Below are positions 1 through 12,827 of a stretch of DNA of 64,000 bases, one piece after another (the first letter of the stretch is position 1; each line of letters begins with the position of its first letter). This DNA is from an uncultured Prochlorococcus sp. (GTDB lineage: Bacteria > Cyanobacteriota > Cyanobacteriia > PCC-6307 > Cyanobiaceae). The notes below the pieces were generated by a model that was not told where the DNA came from, searched no databases, and saw only the letters and a program-made list of their open reading frames with translations. The position numbers were made by a program, and so were the translations under genes. The stretch lies in NCBI RefSeq assembly GCF_902616385.1, contig NZ_CACMSM010000003.1, forward strand, positions 1 to 64,000, written 5' to 3'.

Positions 1-1278
1 CTAAATAAATTAGATGGAAAAGCTGCCATTATCCCAGGAGCTAATCTCGTAAAGCATCATGCCGATTGTGAATACCCTTTTAGACAAGATAGTAATTTTT
101 GGTACTTAACTGGTTTCGATGAGCCGGATGCAATTGCTCTTTTCTTGTCGCATAAGCCAAAGGGAGAGAGATTTATTATGTTTGTCGCTCCCAAAGATGT
201 TATAAGTGAAGTCTGGCATGGCTTTAGATGGGGCTTGGAAGGCGCAGAAGAAGAGTTTAAGGCTGATAAGGCTCACTCGATATCCGAACTAAGAGATTTA
301 CTTCCAGGTTATATAAATGGTTCCGATGAGCTTGTTTTTTCAATAGGTAAGTATCCATTGATTGAGAAAATAGTTCTCGAGATATTTTCAGAACAACTTG
401 AAAATCGATCAAGATCAGGGATTGGTGCGAATTCCATAAAATCTCCAGAAATTTATTTAAATGAGATGAGATTAATTAAAAGTGATTTTGAAATTAGCAG
501 AATGAGAGAGGCTACACAAATTTCAGCAGAAGCTCATGAACTAGTAAGAGAATCTATCTCTTCAAAGAAAAATGAAAGGCAAATTCAGGGTCTTCTAGAG
601 GGATTCTTTTTGGAAAAAGGGGCCAGAGGACCTGCATATAATTCTATTGTTGCTTCGGGAGATAATGCCTGTATTTTGCATTACACTTCAAATAACTCAC
701 CATTGAAGAAAGAAGATTTATTGTTGGTAGATGCAGGTTGCTCATTGACTGATTACTACAATGGAGACATAACAAGAACCATCCCAATAGGTGGAAAATT
801 TTCTAAAGAGCAAAGAGTTATTTACGAGATTGTATTAAGTGCGCAGAAAAATGCAATTAAAAGTGCTGTAACTGGATCTAATTCTAGTACTGTTCATAAT
901 GTTGCTTTGACAATTCTGATAGAAGGATTGAAGGAAATTGGTTTATTATCGGGCAGCACTGAGGAGATAATAGAGAATCAATCATATAAACATCTATACA
1001 TGCATAGAACTGGACATTGGCTCGGCTTAGATGTTCATGATGTTGGAGCATACAGAATGGGGGACTATGAAGTGCCATTACAGAATGGAATGATTCTTAC
1101 TGTAGAACCTGGGATCTATATAAGTGATAGGATCCCTGTCCCTGAGGGGCAACCTCTTATAGATGAGAAATGGAAAGGCATAGGGATAAGAATTGAAGAT
1201 GATGTTCTGGTCAAAGATGCAAACCCGGAAGTTTTAAGTATTGCTGCACTAAAAGAAATTTCTGATTTAGAATTCTAA
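1..1278 (+). CDS. pepP: Xaa-Pro aminopeptidase (aminopeptidase P), 5' end cut by window
   Basis: M24-family metallopeptidase that removes an N-terminal residue preceding proline, expected in the cytoplasm with two Mn/Zn ions. The frame is open from base 1, so the ORF-track start (TTG at 145) is internal; the upstream codons read FRQDSNFWYLTGF, typical of the PepP N-terminal domain. Metal ligands are visible in order: VDAGCS, NGDITRT, HRTGHWLG, TVEPGIY and the IRIEDD near the C-terminus. Stop TAA at 1276-1278. The start codon lies left of the window. Confidence 0.93.
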   Translation, partial: LNKLDGKAAIIPGANLVKHHADCEYPFRQDSNFWYLTGFDEPDAIALFLSHKPKGERFIMFVAPKDVISEVWHGFRWGLEGAEEEFKADKAHSISELRDLLPGYINGSDELVFSIGKYPLIEKIVLEIFSEQLENRSRSGIGANSIKSPEIYLNEMRLIKSDFEISRMREATQISAEAHELVRESISSKKNERQIQGLLEGFFLEKGARGPAYNSIVASGDNACILHYTSNNSPLKKEDLLLVDAGCSLTDYYNGDITRTIPIGGKFSKEQRVIYEIVLSAQKNAIKSAVTGSNSSTVHNVALTILIEGLKEIGLLSGSTEEIIENQSYKHLYMHRTGHWLGLDVHDVGAYRMGDYEVPLQNGMILTVEPGIYISDRIPVPEGQPLIDEKWKGIGIRIEDDVLVKDANPEVLSIAALKEISDLEF

Positions 1279-1331
1279 AATTTGACTTATCTAATCATTA
1301 GATTTATTTTTATAAAGTTTAAAGTTCAAAA

Positions 1332-1490
1332 ATGAATAAGTCCGATTCATATGATTCGAAACTATCTCAAGCAAGAGGCTTGGCTAGTCAGCTTGGAATG
1401 TTTGCAGAAGAAAACGATATCCCTAAAGATCTTTGGGATTCATTAGAAGCTACAATTTATGATTTTTATCAAGTTCCCCATGATAGATAA
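1332..1490 (+). CDS. Small conserved-type hypothetical protein (52 aa)
   Basis: ATG-started ORF missed by the track, 53 nt after pepP and on the same strand. The product (MNKSDSYDSK..., ending YQVPHDR) is hydrophilic and mostly helical, without cysteines or membrane segments. Codon use matches its neighbours. I do not recognise a family. Same-strand position suggests co-transcription with pepP, but no function can be inferred. Confidence 0.6.
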   Translation: MNKSDSYDSKLSQARGLASQLGMFAEENDIPKDLWDSLEATIYDFYQVPHDR

Positions 1491-1596
1491 AAAATCTGTA
1501 TGGAAGTATCAATAACTAAAATCAAGAAATTTTGAGTAAATCAATCAAAATGTGACCACAAACTGATAAATTATTTATTAAACATAAAGTAAGTGA

Positions 1597-2073
1597 ATGA
1601 CTTCATCTGATAAGTTAAATCAAAATTCAACAGAAAAAAAGGAAAAAGAAAGTGATTCTCCAAAATCTAAAAACTCTTCTCCTAATTCAGGAATGATGGG
1701 TGCTTCAGCTGTATTGGCAGCTGCCACAATTGATGAAGATGGGGTACCTACTGGTTATACCCCTAAACCTGATGAAGGAAGGTTCATCATTAAAGTATTG
1801 TGGTTACCTGATAATGTGGCTTTAGCAGTTGATCAAATAGTAGGTGGAGGCCCAAGTCCTCTTACTGCTTATTATTTTTGGCCAAGAGATGATGCTTGGG
1901 AAAAATTAAAAAGTGAACTTGAGAATAAAGGCTGGATTACAGATAACGAGAGAGTAGAAATATTGAATAAAGCTACTGAAGTGATAAATTATTGGCAAGA
2001 AGAAGGTAAAACAAAAAAATTAGAAGAAGCCAAATTAAAGTTTCCCGAAGTAACTTTTTGTGGAACCGCTTAA
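1597..2073 (+). CDS. Ycf65 / plastid-specific ribosomal protein PSRP-3 homologue
   Basis: 158 aa. The first 45 residues are a low-complexity Ser/Lys/Glu-rich leader. From about residue 60 the protein carries the Ycf65 core: [18 protein letters not shown], then [20 protein letters not shown] and a helical tail with [11 protein letters not shown]. In plastids and cyanobacteria this family binds the 30S subunit. It is monocistronic, convergent with atpC (stop codons 4 nt apart), with no obvious hairpin between them. The family call is secure from the motif; the long leader is only described. Confidence 0.9.
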   Translation: MTSSDKLNQNSTEKKEKESDSPKSKNSSPNSGMMGASAVLAAATIDEDGVPTGYTPKPDEGRFIIKVLWLPDNVALAVDQIVGGGPSPLTAYYFWPRDDAWEKLKSELENKGWITDNERVEILNKATEVINYWQEEGKTKKLEEAKLKFPEVTFCGTA

Positions 2074-2076
2074 ATA

Positions 2077-2481
2077 TTAGTTCTTTGCAGCTTGAATTCT
2101 AGCCTCAGCCTTTGAAATCTCTTTCAAAGCTTTAATTTTCTCTGGATTTTTTTCATTTTCAGAAAATTTGCTTATTGCTAATTTTGCTTCTTTAAGATCT
2201 TGTTCAGCATTTTGAACATTAATTTCAGAACCAATTTCAGCATTATTTACTAAAACTATAACTTCATCTGATTCAATTTCAGCGAAGCCTCCCATAAGGG
2301 CTATTGATTTCCACTGGGAATTCATTCTTAGCCTTAAAACGCCAATATCTATAGCAGTAACTAAAGAGATGTGTCCTGGTAGTATACCAAGTTGACCAGT
2401 AGTACTTGGAAGGATTACTTCTTCAGCCTCGCCTTGATAAACATTTTTATTAGGAGCTAAAACTTTTAGAGAAATTGCCAT
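2077..2481 (-). CDS. atpC: ATP synthase F1 epsilon subunit
   Basis: 134 aa, the usual length. The N-terminal beta-sandwich is recognisable ([23 protein letters not shown], with [16 protein letters not shown]) and is followed by the two-helix tail. Epsilon links gamma to the c-ring and inhibits ATP hydrolysis. It sits 40 nt downstream of atpB on the same strand, the usual cyanobacterial arrangement in which beta-epsilon is separate from the main atp operon. Confidence 0.97.
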   Translation of the reverse strand: MAISLKVLAPNKNVYQGEAEEVILPSTTGQLGILPGHISLVTAIDIGVLRLRMNSQWKSIALMGGFAEIESDEVIVLVNNAEIGSEINVQNAEQDLKEAKLAISKFSENEKNPEKIKALKEISKAEARIQAAKN

Positions 2482-2521
2482 TAATTTAAGATTATTGAAG
2501 GTTAAATATATATTTAAATAT

Positions 2522-3985
<1,464 letters not shown>

Positions 3986-4201
3986 TTATTGATTGGTGAT
4001 GAATAGCTGATTTTATACAGCTCATAATCCGAAAATACTACCACCTCATGGGTAGATTCGTTAAATGGGTTCGGCCACCCGCACAGTTTAAGTATGGTTT
4101 AATTGCCTCTTTGCAGATTATGTTGTTGATGATACGGATGGAGAAATTCTCTTTCCATTTTTATGACGCAAAGCGTCTCAATCATGATCCTCCATTAATC
4201 T

Positions 4202-4513
4202 ATGGCAGCTGTTTCACTTACAGTCTCTACAGTAAAACCACTGGGAGATAGAATATTTATTAAAGTTTCCGCATCTGAGGAAAAAACTGCTGGGGGCATT
4301 CTTTTGCCTGATTCAGCTAAAGAAAAACCACAAGTTGGAGAAGTTGCTCAGGTGGGCCCTGGTAAACTCAATGACGATGGTTCTCGTCAAACTCCAGAAG
4401 TGAGTATTGGCGATAAAGTTTTGTACAGCAAATATGCTGGCACAGACATTAAATTGGGAGGAGATGAATATGTCTTGCTCTCAGAAAAAGATATTTTGGC
4501 TGTAGTAAGCTAA
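4202..4513 (+). CDS. groES: Co-chaperonin GroES
   Basis: 103 aa, full length. Typical GroES features: [12 protein letters not shown] at the start, the mobile loop around [16 protein letters not shown], and the [15 protein letters not shown] strand. It forms the heptameric lid on GroEL and lies 51 nt upstream of groEL. I found no CIRCE inverted repeat in the 219-nt divergent spacer to atpB. A small GACGC-AAA-GCGTC hairpin occurs about 30 nt upstream of the start. Confidence 0.98.
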
Positions 4514-4537
4514 AATATTTGTTTCAAAAATTATTAA

Positions 4538-6202
<1,665 letters not shown>

Positions 6203-6231
6203 CTAAACAGTATTTATTTAATTATTTTTTT

Positions 6232-6261
6232 AAGGGATCATTAAAAAGGTCCCTTTTTTTT
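6232..6261 (+). terminator. Intrinsic terminator of groES-groEL
   Basis: Stem AAGGGATC paired with GGTCCCTT (8 bp including one G-U), 8-nt loop, followed by an uninterrupted T-run, about 30 nt after the groEL stop. Confidence 0.88.
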
Positions 6262-6270
6262 ATTCAACTT

Positions 6271-6498
6271 TTATGAAATCCACCCAGCACTGAGGATAAC
6301 CGCGAGAGACAAAAATATCACTAAAAAAGTCCAAGTTATTTTGTTTAGTGAGGCTTCTGCACTACTTGCGCTGTTGAACATAGAACTTCCGCTTGCAGCT
6401 ATTCCTCCCATTCCATCGCCTTTAGGACTATGAAGTAAAACCAAGAGAATGAGAAGAACTCCAGATAATACCCATATCCAACTAATAATCTGAATCAT
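6271..6498 (-). CDS. secG: Preprotein translocase subunit SecG
   Basis: 75 aa with two predicted membrane segments (near residues 3-20 and 53-73). Between them is the conserved cytoplasmic segment LLHSPKGDGMGGIAASGSSMFNS. SecG is the accessory subunit of the SecYEG channel. It lies 23 nt downstream of gpmI on the same strand and is probably co-transcribed with it; its 3' end faces the groEL terminator. Confidence 0.95.
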   Translation of the reverse strand: MIQIISWIWVLSGVLLILLVLLHSPKGDGMGGIAASGSSMFNSASSAEASLNKITWTFLVIFLSLAVILSAGWIS

Positions 6499-6521
6499 TG
6501 CTTAAAAAACTTTTATTAACT

Positions 6522-8144
6522 TTAAACGTGTTGAACAACCTTATTATAACCTTTTAATTCAATTTCTTGAATAAGTGATTTGCCTGTCATTTCTGCTGGT
6601 ATTGGGAGATTTAACAGTTGCAATAAAGTTGGAGCAATATCTGCTAAACCAGCATTATCTCTTAAATTAATTTCATTTCCCATATTTGGGATTTTTCTTT
6701 TTTCACCTTCAATCAAAATTAATGGAACTTTATTTATTGTGTGAGCTGTCCATGGTTCTCCTTCAGGTCCTTTCATAACCTCTGCATTGCCATGATCGGC
6801 TGTAATAAGAATGCTTCCACCCATTTCTCCAGTCGCATTGACTATTTGACCAATACATTTATCTACTTTTTCTATAGCTTTTATTGTTGCATTCATGTTG
6901 CCTGTATGACCAACCATATCAGGATTAGCAAAATTGATTACAACAAAAGAATAATTTCCGCTTTTAATTGCTTTAGAGCAACTAATAGTTAGTTCCTCCG
7001 CAGACATTTCGGGTTCCATATCATAAGTTGCGACTCTTGGAGATGGAATCAAATGTCTCTCTTCTCCAGGTAAAGGAATTTCAACTCCTCCATTGAAAAA
7101 GTATGTTACGTGGGGATATTTTTCTGTTTCCGCGGTTCTATATTGCTTAAGTCCGTTTTCTGAAACTATTTGGCCTATAAAGTTATTGAGCGATTCAGGA
7201 GGAAATGCAACTTTAACAGGAAAGTTCTCATCATATTGAGTAAAAGTGACAAAATCTAGTTTTGGATAATTTTTTCTTTCAAAGTCTGAGAATTCTTGCA
7301 TTGAGAGGGATTTTACTATTTGTCTTGCTCTGTCTGGACGAAAGTTAAAGCAAATCAAACTATCCCCATCTTTAAGATAGTTTTCAGAAATTCGTATGGG
7401 CTCAATAAATTCATCGGTTATGTTTTTGGCATAACTTTTTTCTATATAATCCTGAGGAGAAATATTTGTTATTGGAATATCTGGATCAGTCAAATTAGCA
7501 TATGCTTTTTCTGTTCTATCCCATAAAAGATTTCTATCCATTATCCAGTATCTTCCGCATATGGAAGCTATTTCACCTGTATTAAATTTTTTTATACAAG
7601 ATTCTATTTGATTGAGATATTTAGAGGCACTTTTTGCAGGAGTATCTCTTCCATCGGTAATGATATGGATTGCAACTTTTTTGATTTCATTATCAGATGC
7701 CCATTTTATTAAACCTAATAGATGATCAATATGACTATGTACTCCTCCATCCGAACATAATCCTGTGATATGTAAAGTAGAATTATTTTTCTTTAATGAA
7801 TCAGCCATCTCTTTGAACTCATTAATAAAGCCTAACTGATTATTTTTTACAATATTTGAAATCCTTACAAGTTCTTGTTGTATTATTCTTCCCGAACCAA
7901 TGGTAAGGTGCCCTACCTCTGAATTTCCCATTTGACCATCTGGCAGGCCTACATCGGCTCCACTAGCACTTATTAAGGTGTGGGGATAAGCATGCCACAA
8001 AGAGTCCATGATTGGTGTACTAGCACTCTTTATAGCATTATCTGATTTTTCTTTTCGATATCCCCATCCATCTAATATTGCAAGAACTACAGGGCTCTGA
8101 GGAACACTTAATTTTTTTATATTTTTGCTGCTAATCTTTGACAT
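6522..8144 (-). CDS. gpmI: 2,3-bisphosphoglycerate-independent phosphoglycerate mutase
   Basis: 540 aa Mn-dependent enzyme interconverting 3- and 2-phosphoglycerate in glycolysis and gluconeogenesis. The alkaline-phosphatase-like metal site LAILDGWG, the phosphoserine loop [37 protein letters not shown] and ITADHGNAE are all present in the expected order. Length is normal. It is followed by secG and diverges from pyrR. Confidence 0.97.
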   Translation of the reverse strand: MSKISSKNIKKLSVPQSPVVLAILDGWGYRKEKSDNAIKSASTPIMDSLWHAYPHTLISASGADVGLPDGQMGNSEVGHLTIGSGRIIQQELVRISNIVKNNQLGFINEFKEMADSLKKNNSTLHITGLCSDGGVHSHIDHLLGLIKWASDNEIKKVAIHIITDGRDTPAKSASKYLNQIESCIKKFNTGEIASICGRYWIMDRNLLWDRTEKAYANLTDPDIPITNISPQDYIEKSYAKNITDEFIEPIRISENYLKDGDSLICFNFRPDRARQIVKSLSMQEFSDFERKNYPKLDFVTFTQYDENFPVKVAFPPESLNNFIGQIVSENGLKQYRTAETEKYPHVTYFFNGGVEIPLPGEERHLIPSPRVATYDMEPEMSAEELTISCSKAIKSGNYSFVVINFANPDMVGHTGNMNATIKAIEKVDKCIGQIVNATGEMGGSILITADHGNAEVMKGPEGEPWTAHTINKVPLILIEGEKRKIPNMGNEINLRDNAGLADIAPTLLQLLNLPIPAEMTGKSLIQEIELKGYNKVVQHV

Positions 8145-8282
8145 ATTTAGATCAAATTCATTTTTACTGATCCAACCTTCAATTTAGCTTCAAACGTTAC
8201 TCTTTAACAATTTATATTTAACATAGTTAGCTTTTGCTAATTTATGGAAATATTATATGACTTTTTTATTTATTGATATCTC

Positions 8283-8843
8283 ATGTCCAAGAAAACAAAA
8301 AAGATCGTAATACTTTCTGAAGTTGAGCTTAGAAAGACCATTTCGCGTCTAACTTCCGAAATTATTGAAAAAGTAAAAAAACTAGATAACCTTCTATTGG
8401 TTGGCATACCGACTAGAGGAGTTGAGCTGGCCGAAGTGCTAGAAAAGGAATTATTCTTTAAGACAGGTTTAAGAGTTAGCAAAGGAACAATTGATCCAAC
8501 TTTTTATAGAGATGACCAAAATAGAGTTGGAACTCGTTTAATAAAAATTACAGATATTCCTACTCCTATTGAGAAAAAAGAAATTCTTTTAATAGATGAT
8601 GTCATTTATACAGGCAGAACAATTAGAGCTGCAATGGATGCTTTATATTCATGGGGCAGACCTCAAAGAGTGATGTTATTAGTAATGGTAGATAGGGGTC
8701 ATAGAGAATTACCTATTCAACCAGATTTTTGTGGTAAAAAAGTTCCTACTAGTAAAATTGAAAGTATTAGTTTACGTTTAAATAATGTTGATAATGAAGA
8801 GGGCGTTTTCTTGAATAGCTTGCTTTCAGAAGATATTTCCTAA
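8283..8843 (+). CDS. pyrR: PyrR-type bifunctional regulator / uracil phosphoribosyltransferase
   Basis: 186 aa type I phosphoribosyltransferase fold. The PRPP-binding signature EILLIDDVIYTGRTIRAA and the GIPTRG segment near residues 40-46 are clear. PyrR homologues have UPRT activity and, in Gram-positives, attenuate pyr mRNA. No pyr attenuator or other pyrimidine gene is next to it here, so the RNA-binding role is only inferred. Its 3' end overlaps the convergent Hsp70-like gene by 18 nt. Confidence 0.92.
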   Translation: MSKKTKKIVILSEVELRKTISRLTSEIIEKVKKLDNLLLVGIPTRGVELAEVLEKELFFKTGLRVSKGTIDPTFYRDDQNRVGTRLIKITDIPTPIEKKEILLIDDVIYTGRTIRAAMDALYSWGRPQRVMLLVMVDRGHRELPIQPDFCGKKVPTSKIESISLRLNNVDNEEGVFLNSLLSEDIS

Positions 8844-10394
8844 ATTATATTCTCCTAAAAATTCATCTTTAATATCAAAACACTTAACTAACAAATCAGC
8901 ACTTTCCGTGATTTTAAAAAAAAGTTTTAAGTTGTCTTGTCCAATATTAGATATATTTTTTAGGACTATTTTGAGTGGCTTTTTGTCCCATTTTATAATT
9001 TCTTCTTCATTTTGAACCTCTGATAACTTTGGTAATCCATTTTCAAAAATAACATCATATGATCTTTCTTTTTTTGTTTCCCCGATTATGATTTCGAATA
9101 TTTTCTGATTATTTTTACTGGCTTGAAGGATTAGTTTAAATGGGTTTTCAGTTGGCCATGTTTGACCTTTGCAAAAAATAGGATGCCAAAAGTGTTTTTG
9201 TTCTCTTTTGTTAAATAATCTTATAGATAATCCTTTGTCTAATATGTCTTTAATTTTTACCCCTGGGGTCATTGCTAAAGCTCCCAAAGCTATTGATTCG
9301 ATAGGAGGTGGAGACTTTATTTGAATTTTTGAAATTTTTTTTGTTACCCATTCTTTAATTAATGGTATTTGAGTTCCTCCACCAACCAAAATAATTGCAT
9401 TTAAATCGTCAACTGTGCAAAATTTTCCTCTTGCTTGATTTAATAAATCTTTGAGCAAAGAGTTAAGGTGATTAAGAAGATTATTTTCAATGAGTATGTT
9501 CTCAAATATTTCTTTACTTAGATAAAATTCTCTTTCTTTAGATTGTTCAGTAAATAATTTTATGGGATATTTATCTTCATATTTGATTGTAGATAAACTG
9601 AGTTTACATTTTATCGCTTCTGCATTAAAAAGATTAGTAGCAAAGTTATTACCTGGAATGAAATAATCAACTATCCATTGATCAATATCTTTCCCACCAA
9701 TTTTTGATCCTGTTTTGCCAATTATTTCAGCACACCTAATTTTTTGTTTTGAAATTGAGCTTACATCATTACCTTTAAATTTTAATAGTTCAGCTATTGG
9801 ACCAGATTTTCCTTCACCTCCCTCTATTTTGACTATATTCATATCGACTGTACTTCCTCCAATATCTAATGTCATAATTTTTGAGCCAAATGGTATATTT
9901 ATTCCTAAACTTGCAGCGGTAGGTTCATCAACTAGGGCTATTTCATCAACTGATATTTCCTTGCAAAGGTTAACTAACCATTCTCTGTAACCCTTATATG
10001 TATCTATTGGGGCAGTTAAAATCAGTCTTTTGATCTCATATTTGTGAGGAATGCTCGCCCATAAAATTTGAAAAAATTTTTCGCCACATTCATTTGGGTT
10101 TAAGATATTTTTTCGGTTAATTGTTTCAATAGAGTTTCCAATTAATCTTTTAAAATTCGAATGAAAAAACAAATCAGATTTTGAGTTGTCCCTCATATTT
10201 AATGCACTAATGCCAATTTTAGGAATCTTTGAAGGTTCCTCAAACCAGACTGCTGTCGGAATAACTCCTGGTGACGATGTTATATTCGGTATTTCAACTA
10301 AAACAGAATTTATATCTTTTTGATCTTGAAAAGCTATTACTGTATTGGTGTTCCCTAAATCAATAGCAAGTGTCCCAGATAAACTTTCTTCCAT
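8826..10394 (-). CDS. Hsp70/DnaK-like protein with shortened C-terminus
   Basis: 522 aa actin-like ATPase of the Hsp70 family. Visible parts: the phosphate-1 loop LAIDLGNTNTVIAFQ, ALVDEPTAASLGI, the phosphate-2 loop MTLDIGGSTVDM and the adenosine motif AIILVGGGTQIPLI. Only about 120 residues follow the ATPase domain, so the lid is missing or reduced compared with DnaK (about 630 aa). It is a divergent paralogue, not the housekeeping DnaK. It diverges from rpoZ. Confidence 0.85.
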   Translation of the reverse strand: MEESLSGTLAIDLGNTNTVIAFQDQKDINSVLVEIPNITSSPGVIPTAVWFEEPSKIPKIGISALNMRDNSKSDLFFHSNFKRLIGNSIETINRKNILNPNECGEKFFQILWASIPHKYEIKRLILTAPIDTYKGYREWLVNLCKEISVDEIALVDEPTAASLGINIPFGSKIMTLDIGGSTVDMNIVKIEGGEGKSGPIAELLKFKGNDVSSISKQKIRCAEIIGKTGSKIGGKDIDQWIVDYFIPGNNFATNLFNAEAIKCKLSLSTIKYEDKYPIKLFTEQSKEREFYLSKEIFENILIENNLLNHLNSLLKDLLNQARGKFCTVDDLNAIILVGGGTQIPLIKEWVTKKISKIQIKSPPPIESIALGALAMTPGVKIKDILDKGLSIRLFNKREQKHFWHPIFCKGQTWPTENPFKLILQASKNNQKIFEIIIGETKKERSYDVIFENGLPKLSEVQNEEEIIKWDKKPLKIVLKNISNIGQDNLKLFFKITESADLLVKCFDIKDEFLGEYNLGNIF

Positions 10395-10491
10395 AAGAAA
10401 TTATTTGAATCAATTAAGTTCTTTTTGTAATTTATGTTTTGAAACGGTCGAATTAATTGTAATATATGGTTTATAGTAAAAAATTTTTTTA

Positions 10492-10728
10492 ATGAACATA
10501 TCAAATAATGCAGGAGTAGATTCTAATGACCTTGCAAAGAGAGGTGAGAGCTTGATAAGAAAATCAACTAATAGATACTTAACCACAGTGAAAATTGCTT
10601 TCAGAGCTAAACAAAGACGTTTTGATGATTTTGATGGTTTATTAGACGAGTCAACTATTAAACCCGTTCAAAGGTCAATTATTGAACTAAGCGATGAACA
10701 AGACCAACCAGATTTACTTCCTGGCTAA
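10492..10728 (+). CDS. rpoZ: RNA polymerase omega subunit
   Basis: 78 aa. Matches cyanobacterial omega: helix around [31 protein letters not shown], then a short acidic tail. Omega assists assembly of the beta' subunit. It diverges from the Hsp70-like gene, and the stop codon is 2 nt before the TTG start of the next gene, so translational coupling is likely. Confidence 0.92.
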   Translation: MNISNNAGVDSNDLAKRGESLIRKSTNRYLTTVKIAFRAKQRRFDDFDGLLDESTIKPVQRSIIELSDEQDQPDLLPG

Positions 10729-10730
10729 TT

Positions 10731-11102
10731 TTGGTAAAAAACCAAAAGAGGTGGAGATTACTTAAAGATTTTAAAAAAGGCAAATTTTGCTTTTTGATTG
10801 GTGTGGATAATTGGTCAATCGAGTTACAAAAAAGTGAGTTTCATTCACTTTATTTTTTACTTACAAGAATTAATAAGCAACTATTAGATATCAAGAATGA
10901 ACTAATGGATGAAGAGTCTATTACTTTAGAATTAGAAAAACTACCTTGGTATATCGAGTTAGATGGTAAAAAGAATGAGTGGAGTTTAAGGCTTGTTTTT
11001 GAAAGTCAAGACCAAACAAGATCTTTCGAAATGTATTGGCCGATACCAATCGCACAAAATTTATTTTATGAAATAAAAAACATGTGGGAATCAATGGATT
11101 AA
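10731..11102 (+). CDS. DUF1818-family protein
   Basis: 123 aa, TTG start directly after rpoZ. The pattern (RWRLLKDFKKGKFCFLIGVDNWSIELQ near the start, LPWYIELDGKKNEWSLRLVFE in the middle, FEMYWPIP near the end) is the cyanobacterial DUF1818 family. Function unknown. The conserved position behind rpoZ is a recurrent cyanobacterial arrangement as far as I recall. Confidence 0.8.
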   Translation: MVKNQKRWRLLKDFKKGKFCFLIGVDNWSIELQKSEFHSLYFLLTRINKQLLDIKNELMDEESITLELEKLPWYIELDGKKNEWSLRLVFESQDQTRSFEMYWPIPIAQNLFYEIKNMWESMD

Positions 11103-11414
11103 AAGATAAAAAAAATTGGAAATTTTAGAAAATATTTCCCCTTCAAAAAAAATTTTTTTCACAACTTTTCCACAACAATTTTTTTAAAAATATCTACTGA
11201 TCTAAAGTTTGTGGAAAACTCCTGATTTTATATAAATCTTTATATTTCAGTAAGATTTAATTTTACAAAATTACTTTCCATGACACCCATATATATGACT
11301 GGATTCTCATTATTCTATGACCTGAGACTGTTCATTTATAAATCCTGTTGACGATTTAGTGATTTTGGAGAAAACTACATTTTGTAGATTTAAATTTCAA
11401 CAAGTTTTTTTAAT
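11103..11414. promoter_or_regulatory. Gene-free spacer with two inverted DnaA-box-like 9-mers
   Basis: 312 nt without a coding frame. It contains TTTTCCACA at 11166-11174 and its reverse complement TGTGGAAAA at 11210-11218, identical to the cyanobacterial DnaA-box consensus, in a very AT-rich context. It lies upstream of the DUF2811-type gene. Whether DnaA binds is unknown; dnaA or dnaN is not nearby, so calling this an origin is not justified. Confidence 0.45.
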
Positions 11415-11666
11415 ATGCAAGAGTTCAACTACGAAAAAAATTCAAAAGTTTTAAATGATAAAGATGAAGTAATAAGTTTCAAATGTGAACTTCAAGAAAA
11501 TCTTCAAAAGGCTATGAAAGAATTTGTTGAGGAGCATCCCAATTGGGATCAATATAGGATACTACAAGCTGCTATTGCAGGATTTTTGATGCAAAACGGA
11601 TTTCAAAATAGGGATTTAACGAGACTCTATATTGGCAATATGTTTTCAATGAATTTTAAGGACTAA
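11415..11666 (+). CDS. DUF2811-like small protein
   Basis: 83 aa. The central helix-turn pattern (LQKAMKEFVEEHPNWDQYRILQAAIAGFLMQNG) fits the marine-cyanobacterial DUF2811 family of unknown function, whose layout resembles small DNA-binding or ribbon-helix-helix-like proteins. Convergent with the EVE gene, 7 nt between stops. The upstream 312-nt spacer carries DnaA-box-like sites. Confidence 0.65.
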   Translation: MQEFNYEKNSKVLNDKDEVISFKCELQENLQKAMKEFVEEHPNWDQYRILQAAIAGFLMQNGFQNRDLTRLYIGNMFSMNFKD

Positions 11667-11673
11667 AAATTTT

Positions 11674-12132
11674 TTAAATTTTTTCTATTAGTATTTTTGC
11701 GATATCATTTCTGACAGGTAAAATGGATAATCTATTTCCTTTTTTTACAACTAATAACTCATCCTCATTAAATAAAATCTTTAATTCAGGTAAACTTAAA
11801 ATTTTATCTGACTTTGATTTATATTTTACTTTTACACAATCCCATCTCGGATTATCAGGTTTCGATTTTGGATCAAAATATTTTGAATCTTTATCAAATT
11901 GAGTAGGATCAACAATATTTAGATCTATTACCTCCATAAGCCCAACAATACCTGGGGGTTTACAGTTCGAATGATAGAAAAAGACTTTATCTCCTTTATT
12001 CATTTTTCTCATAAAATTTCGAGCTTGATAATTTCTTATTCCGTCCCATAAAGTTACACCGTCATTTTTTAAAGTATCTATGCTATAAGCATCAGGCTCA
12101 CTTTTCATTAGCCAGTAATTTATTTCATTCAT
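11674..12132 (-). CDS. EVE-domain protein
   Basis: 152 aa. Starts with the diagnostic YWLMKSEPDAYSIDTL and continues through LWDGIRNYQARNFMRKM and FFYHSN. EVE domains belong to the PUA-like superfamily and are thought to read modified nucleotides in RNA or DNA. Single gene, no co-directional partner adjacent. The family is secure; the ligand is unknown. Confidence 0.92.
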   Translation of the reverse strand: MNEINYWLMKSEPDAYSIDTLKNDGVTLWDGIRNYQARNFMRKMNKGDKVFFYHSNCKPPGIVGLMEVIDLNIVDPTQFDKDSKYFDPKSKPDNPRWDCVKVKYKSKSDKILSLPELKILFNEDELLVVKKGNRLSILPVRNDIAKILIEKI

Positions 12133-12296
12133 AACAAGGGATTAGAAGAATATTGCGAAGTGTGTATGGGGTGTGGATGGAATAGCTTCTACACCATTTT
12201 CTTTACTTATTATCCATTAATTTAACTGTTTAGGAAAGTGATAGGTGGTATGGGTACTCATGATTGTGCTAACAAGTTATATTGTCCCAAGAAATT

Positions 12297-12458
12297 TCAG
12301 TTGTAATTCCCCGGAAATAACTTATCAATAGCTTCTTTCTGTTCTTGCTTTTTGATCTCCTCAATATCTAAAACAGGGCAGGTATTTTGATTAAGTGATG
12401 AAAAGAAAGTACTTTTGTTTAATAGTTTGAAAAGTGGTTGGAGTAGTTTGAGTTTCAT
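12297..12458 (-). CDS. Small hypothetical protein (53 aa)
   Basis: ATG-started ORF below the track cutoff. The product begins MKLKLLQPLFKLL, an amphipathic basic N-terminus, and then becomes Glu/Lys-rich (EEIKKQEQKEAIDKLFPG). There is one Cys and no clear membrane segment. It lies 178 nt downstream of the next minus-strand gene. Family not recognised. Confidence 0.5.
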   Translation of the reverse strand: MKLKLLQPLFKLLNKSTFFSSLNQNTCPVLDIEEIKKQEQKEAIDKLFPGNYN

Positions 12459-12635
12459 TTTTACTAAGTATCCGGTATAAAAAAATATTCAATTGGTTTC
12501 AAAGTTAATAACTCCTTCTCTTCCAATAGTGGAATTAGTTAATCTGCTTGTTATTTCAGATCTGGTATATTCATTCCCAATTACATAAATGGGTTGGGAA
12601 TAATTCTTTAGCCATTTACCTCTTTTTTATAGAGC

Positions 12636-12827
12636 CTATTGTTGCTGTTGATCTTGTTGCATTTGTTTTTTCTTCAGTTTCTCATATTCAACGTGCAGAA
12701 CACCTAAACGCCAAGCATCTTTCAATCCTTTTACACCTCCCATTAGGAGTTTTGCATCTGAGGGAGAATGTGACTTCATATTCAAGAAGTCTTTCTGCCA
12801 AGAAGTTTCATCACATTTAGAACTCAT
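12636..12827 (-). CDS. Small hypothetical protein, 63 aa, Gln-rich tail
   Basis: Starts MSSKCDETSWQKDFLN; the middle GGVKGLKDAWRLGVLH reads like a conserved motif and the tail is KKKQMQQDQQQQ. Its ATG overlaps the stop of the upstream 86-aa gene (TAATG), so the two are translationally coupled. The overlapping plus-strand ORF at 12548-12820 is a shadow. Function unknown. Confidence 0.6.
   Translation of the reverse strand: MSSKCDETSWQKDFLNMKSHSPSDAKLLMGGVKGLKDAWRLGVLHVEYEKLKKKQMQQDQQQQ

Noticed and set aside
4048-4251. 67-aa ORF overlapping the groES start
   Set aside because: Different frame from groES, no Shine-Dalgarno, no recognisable protein; it covers the divergent promoter region.
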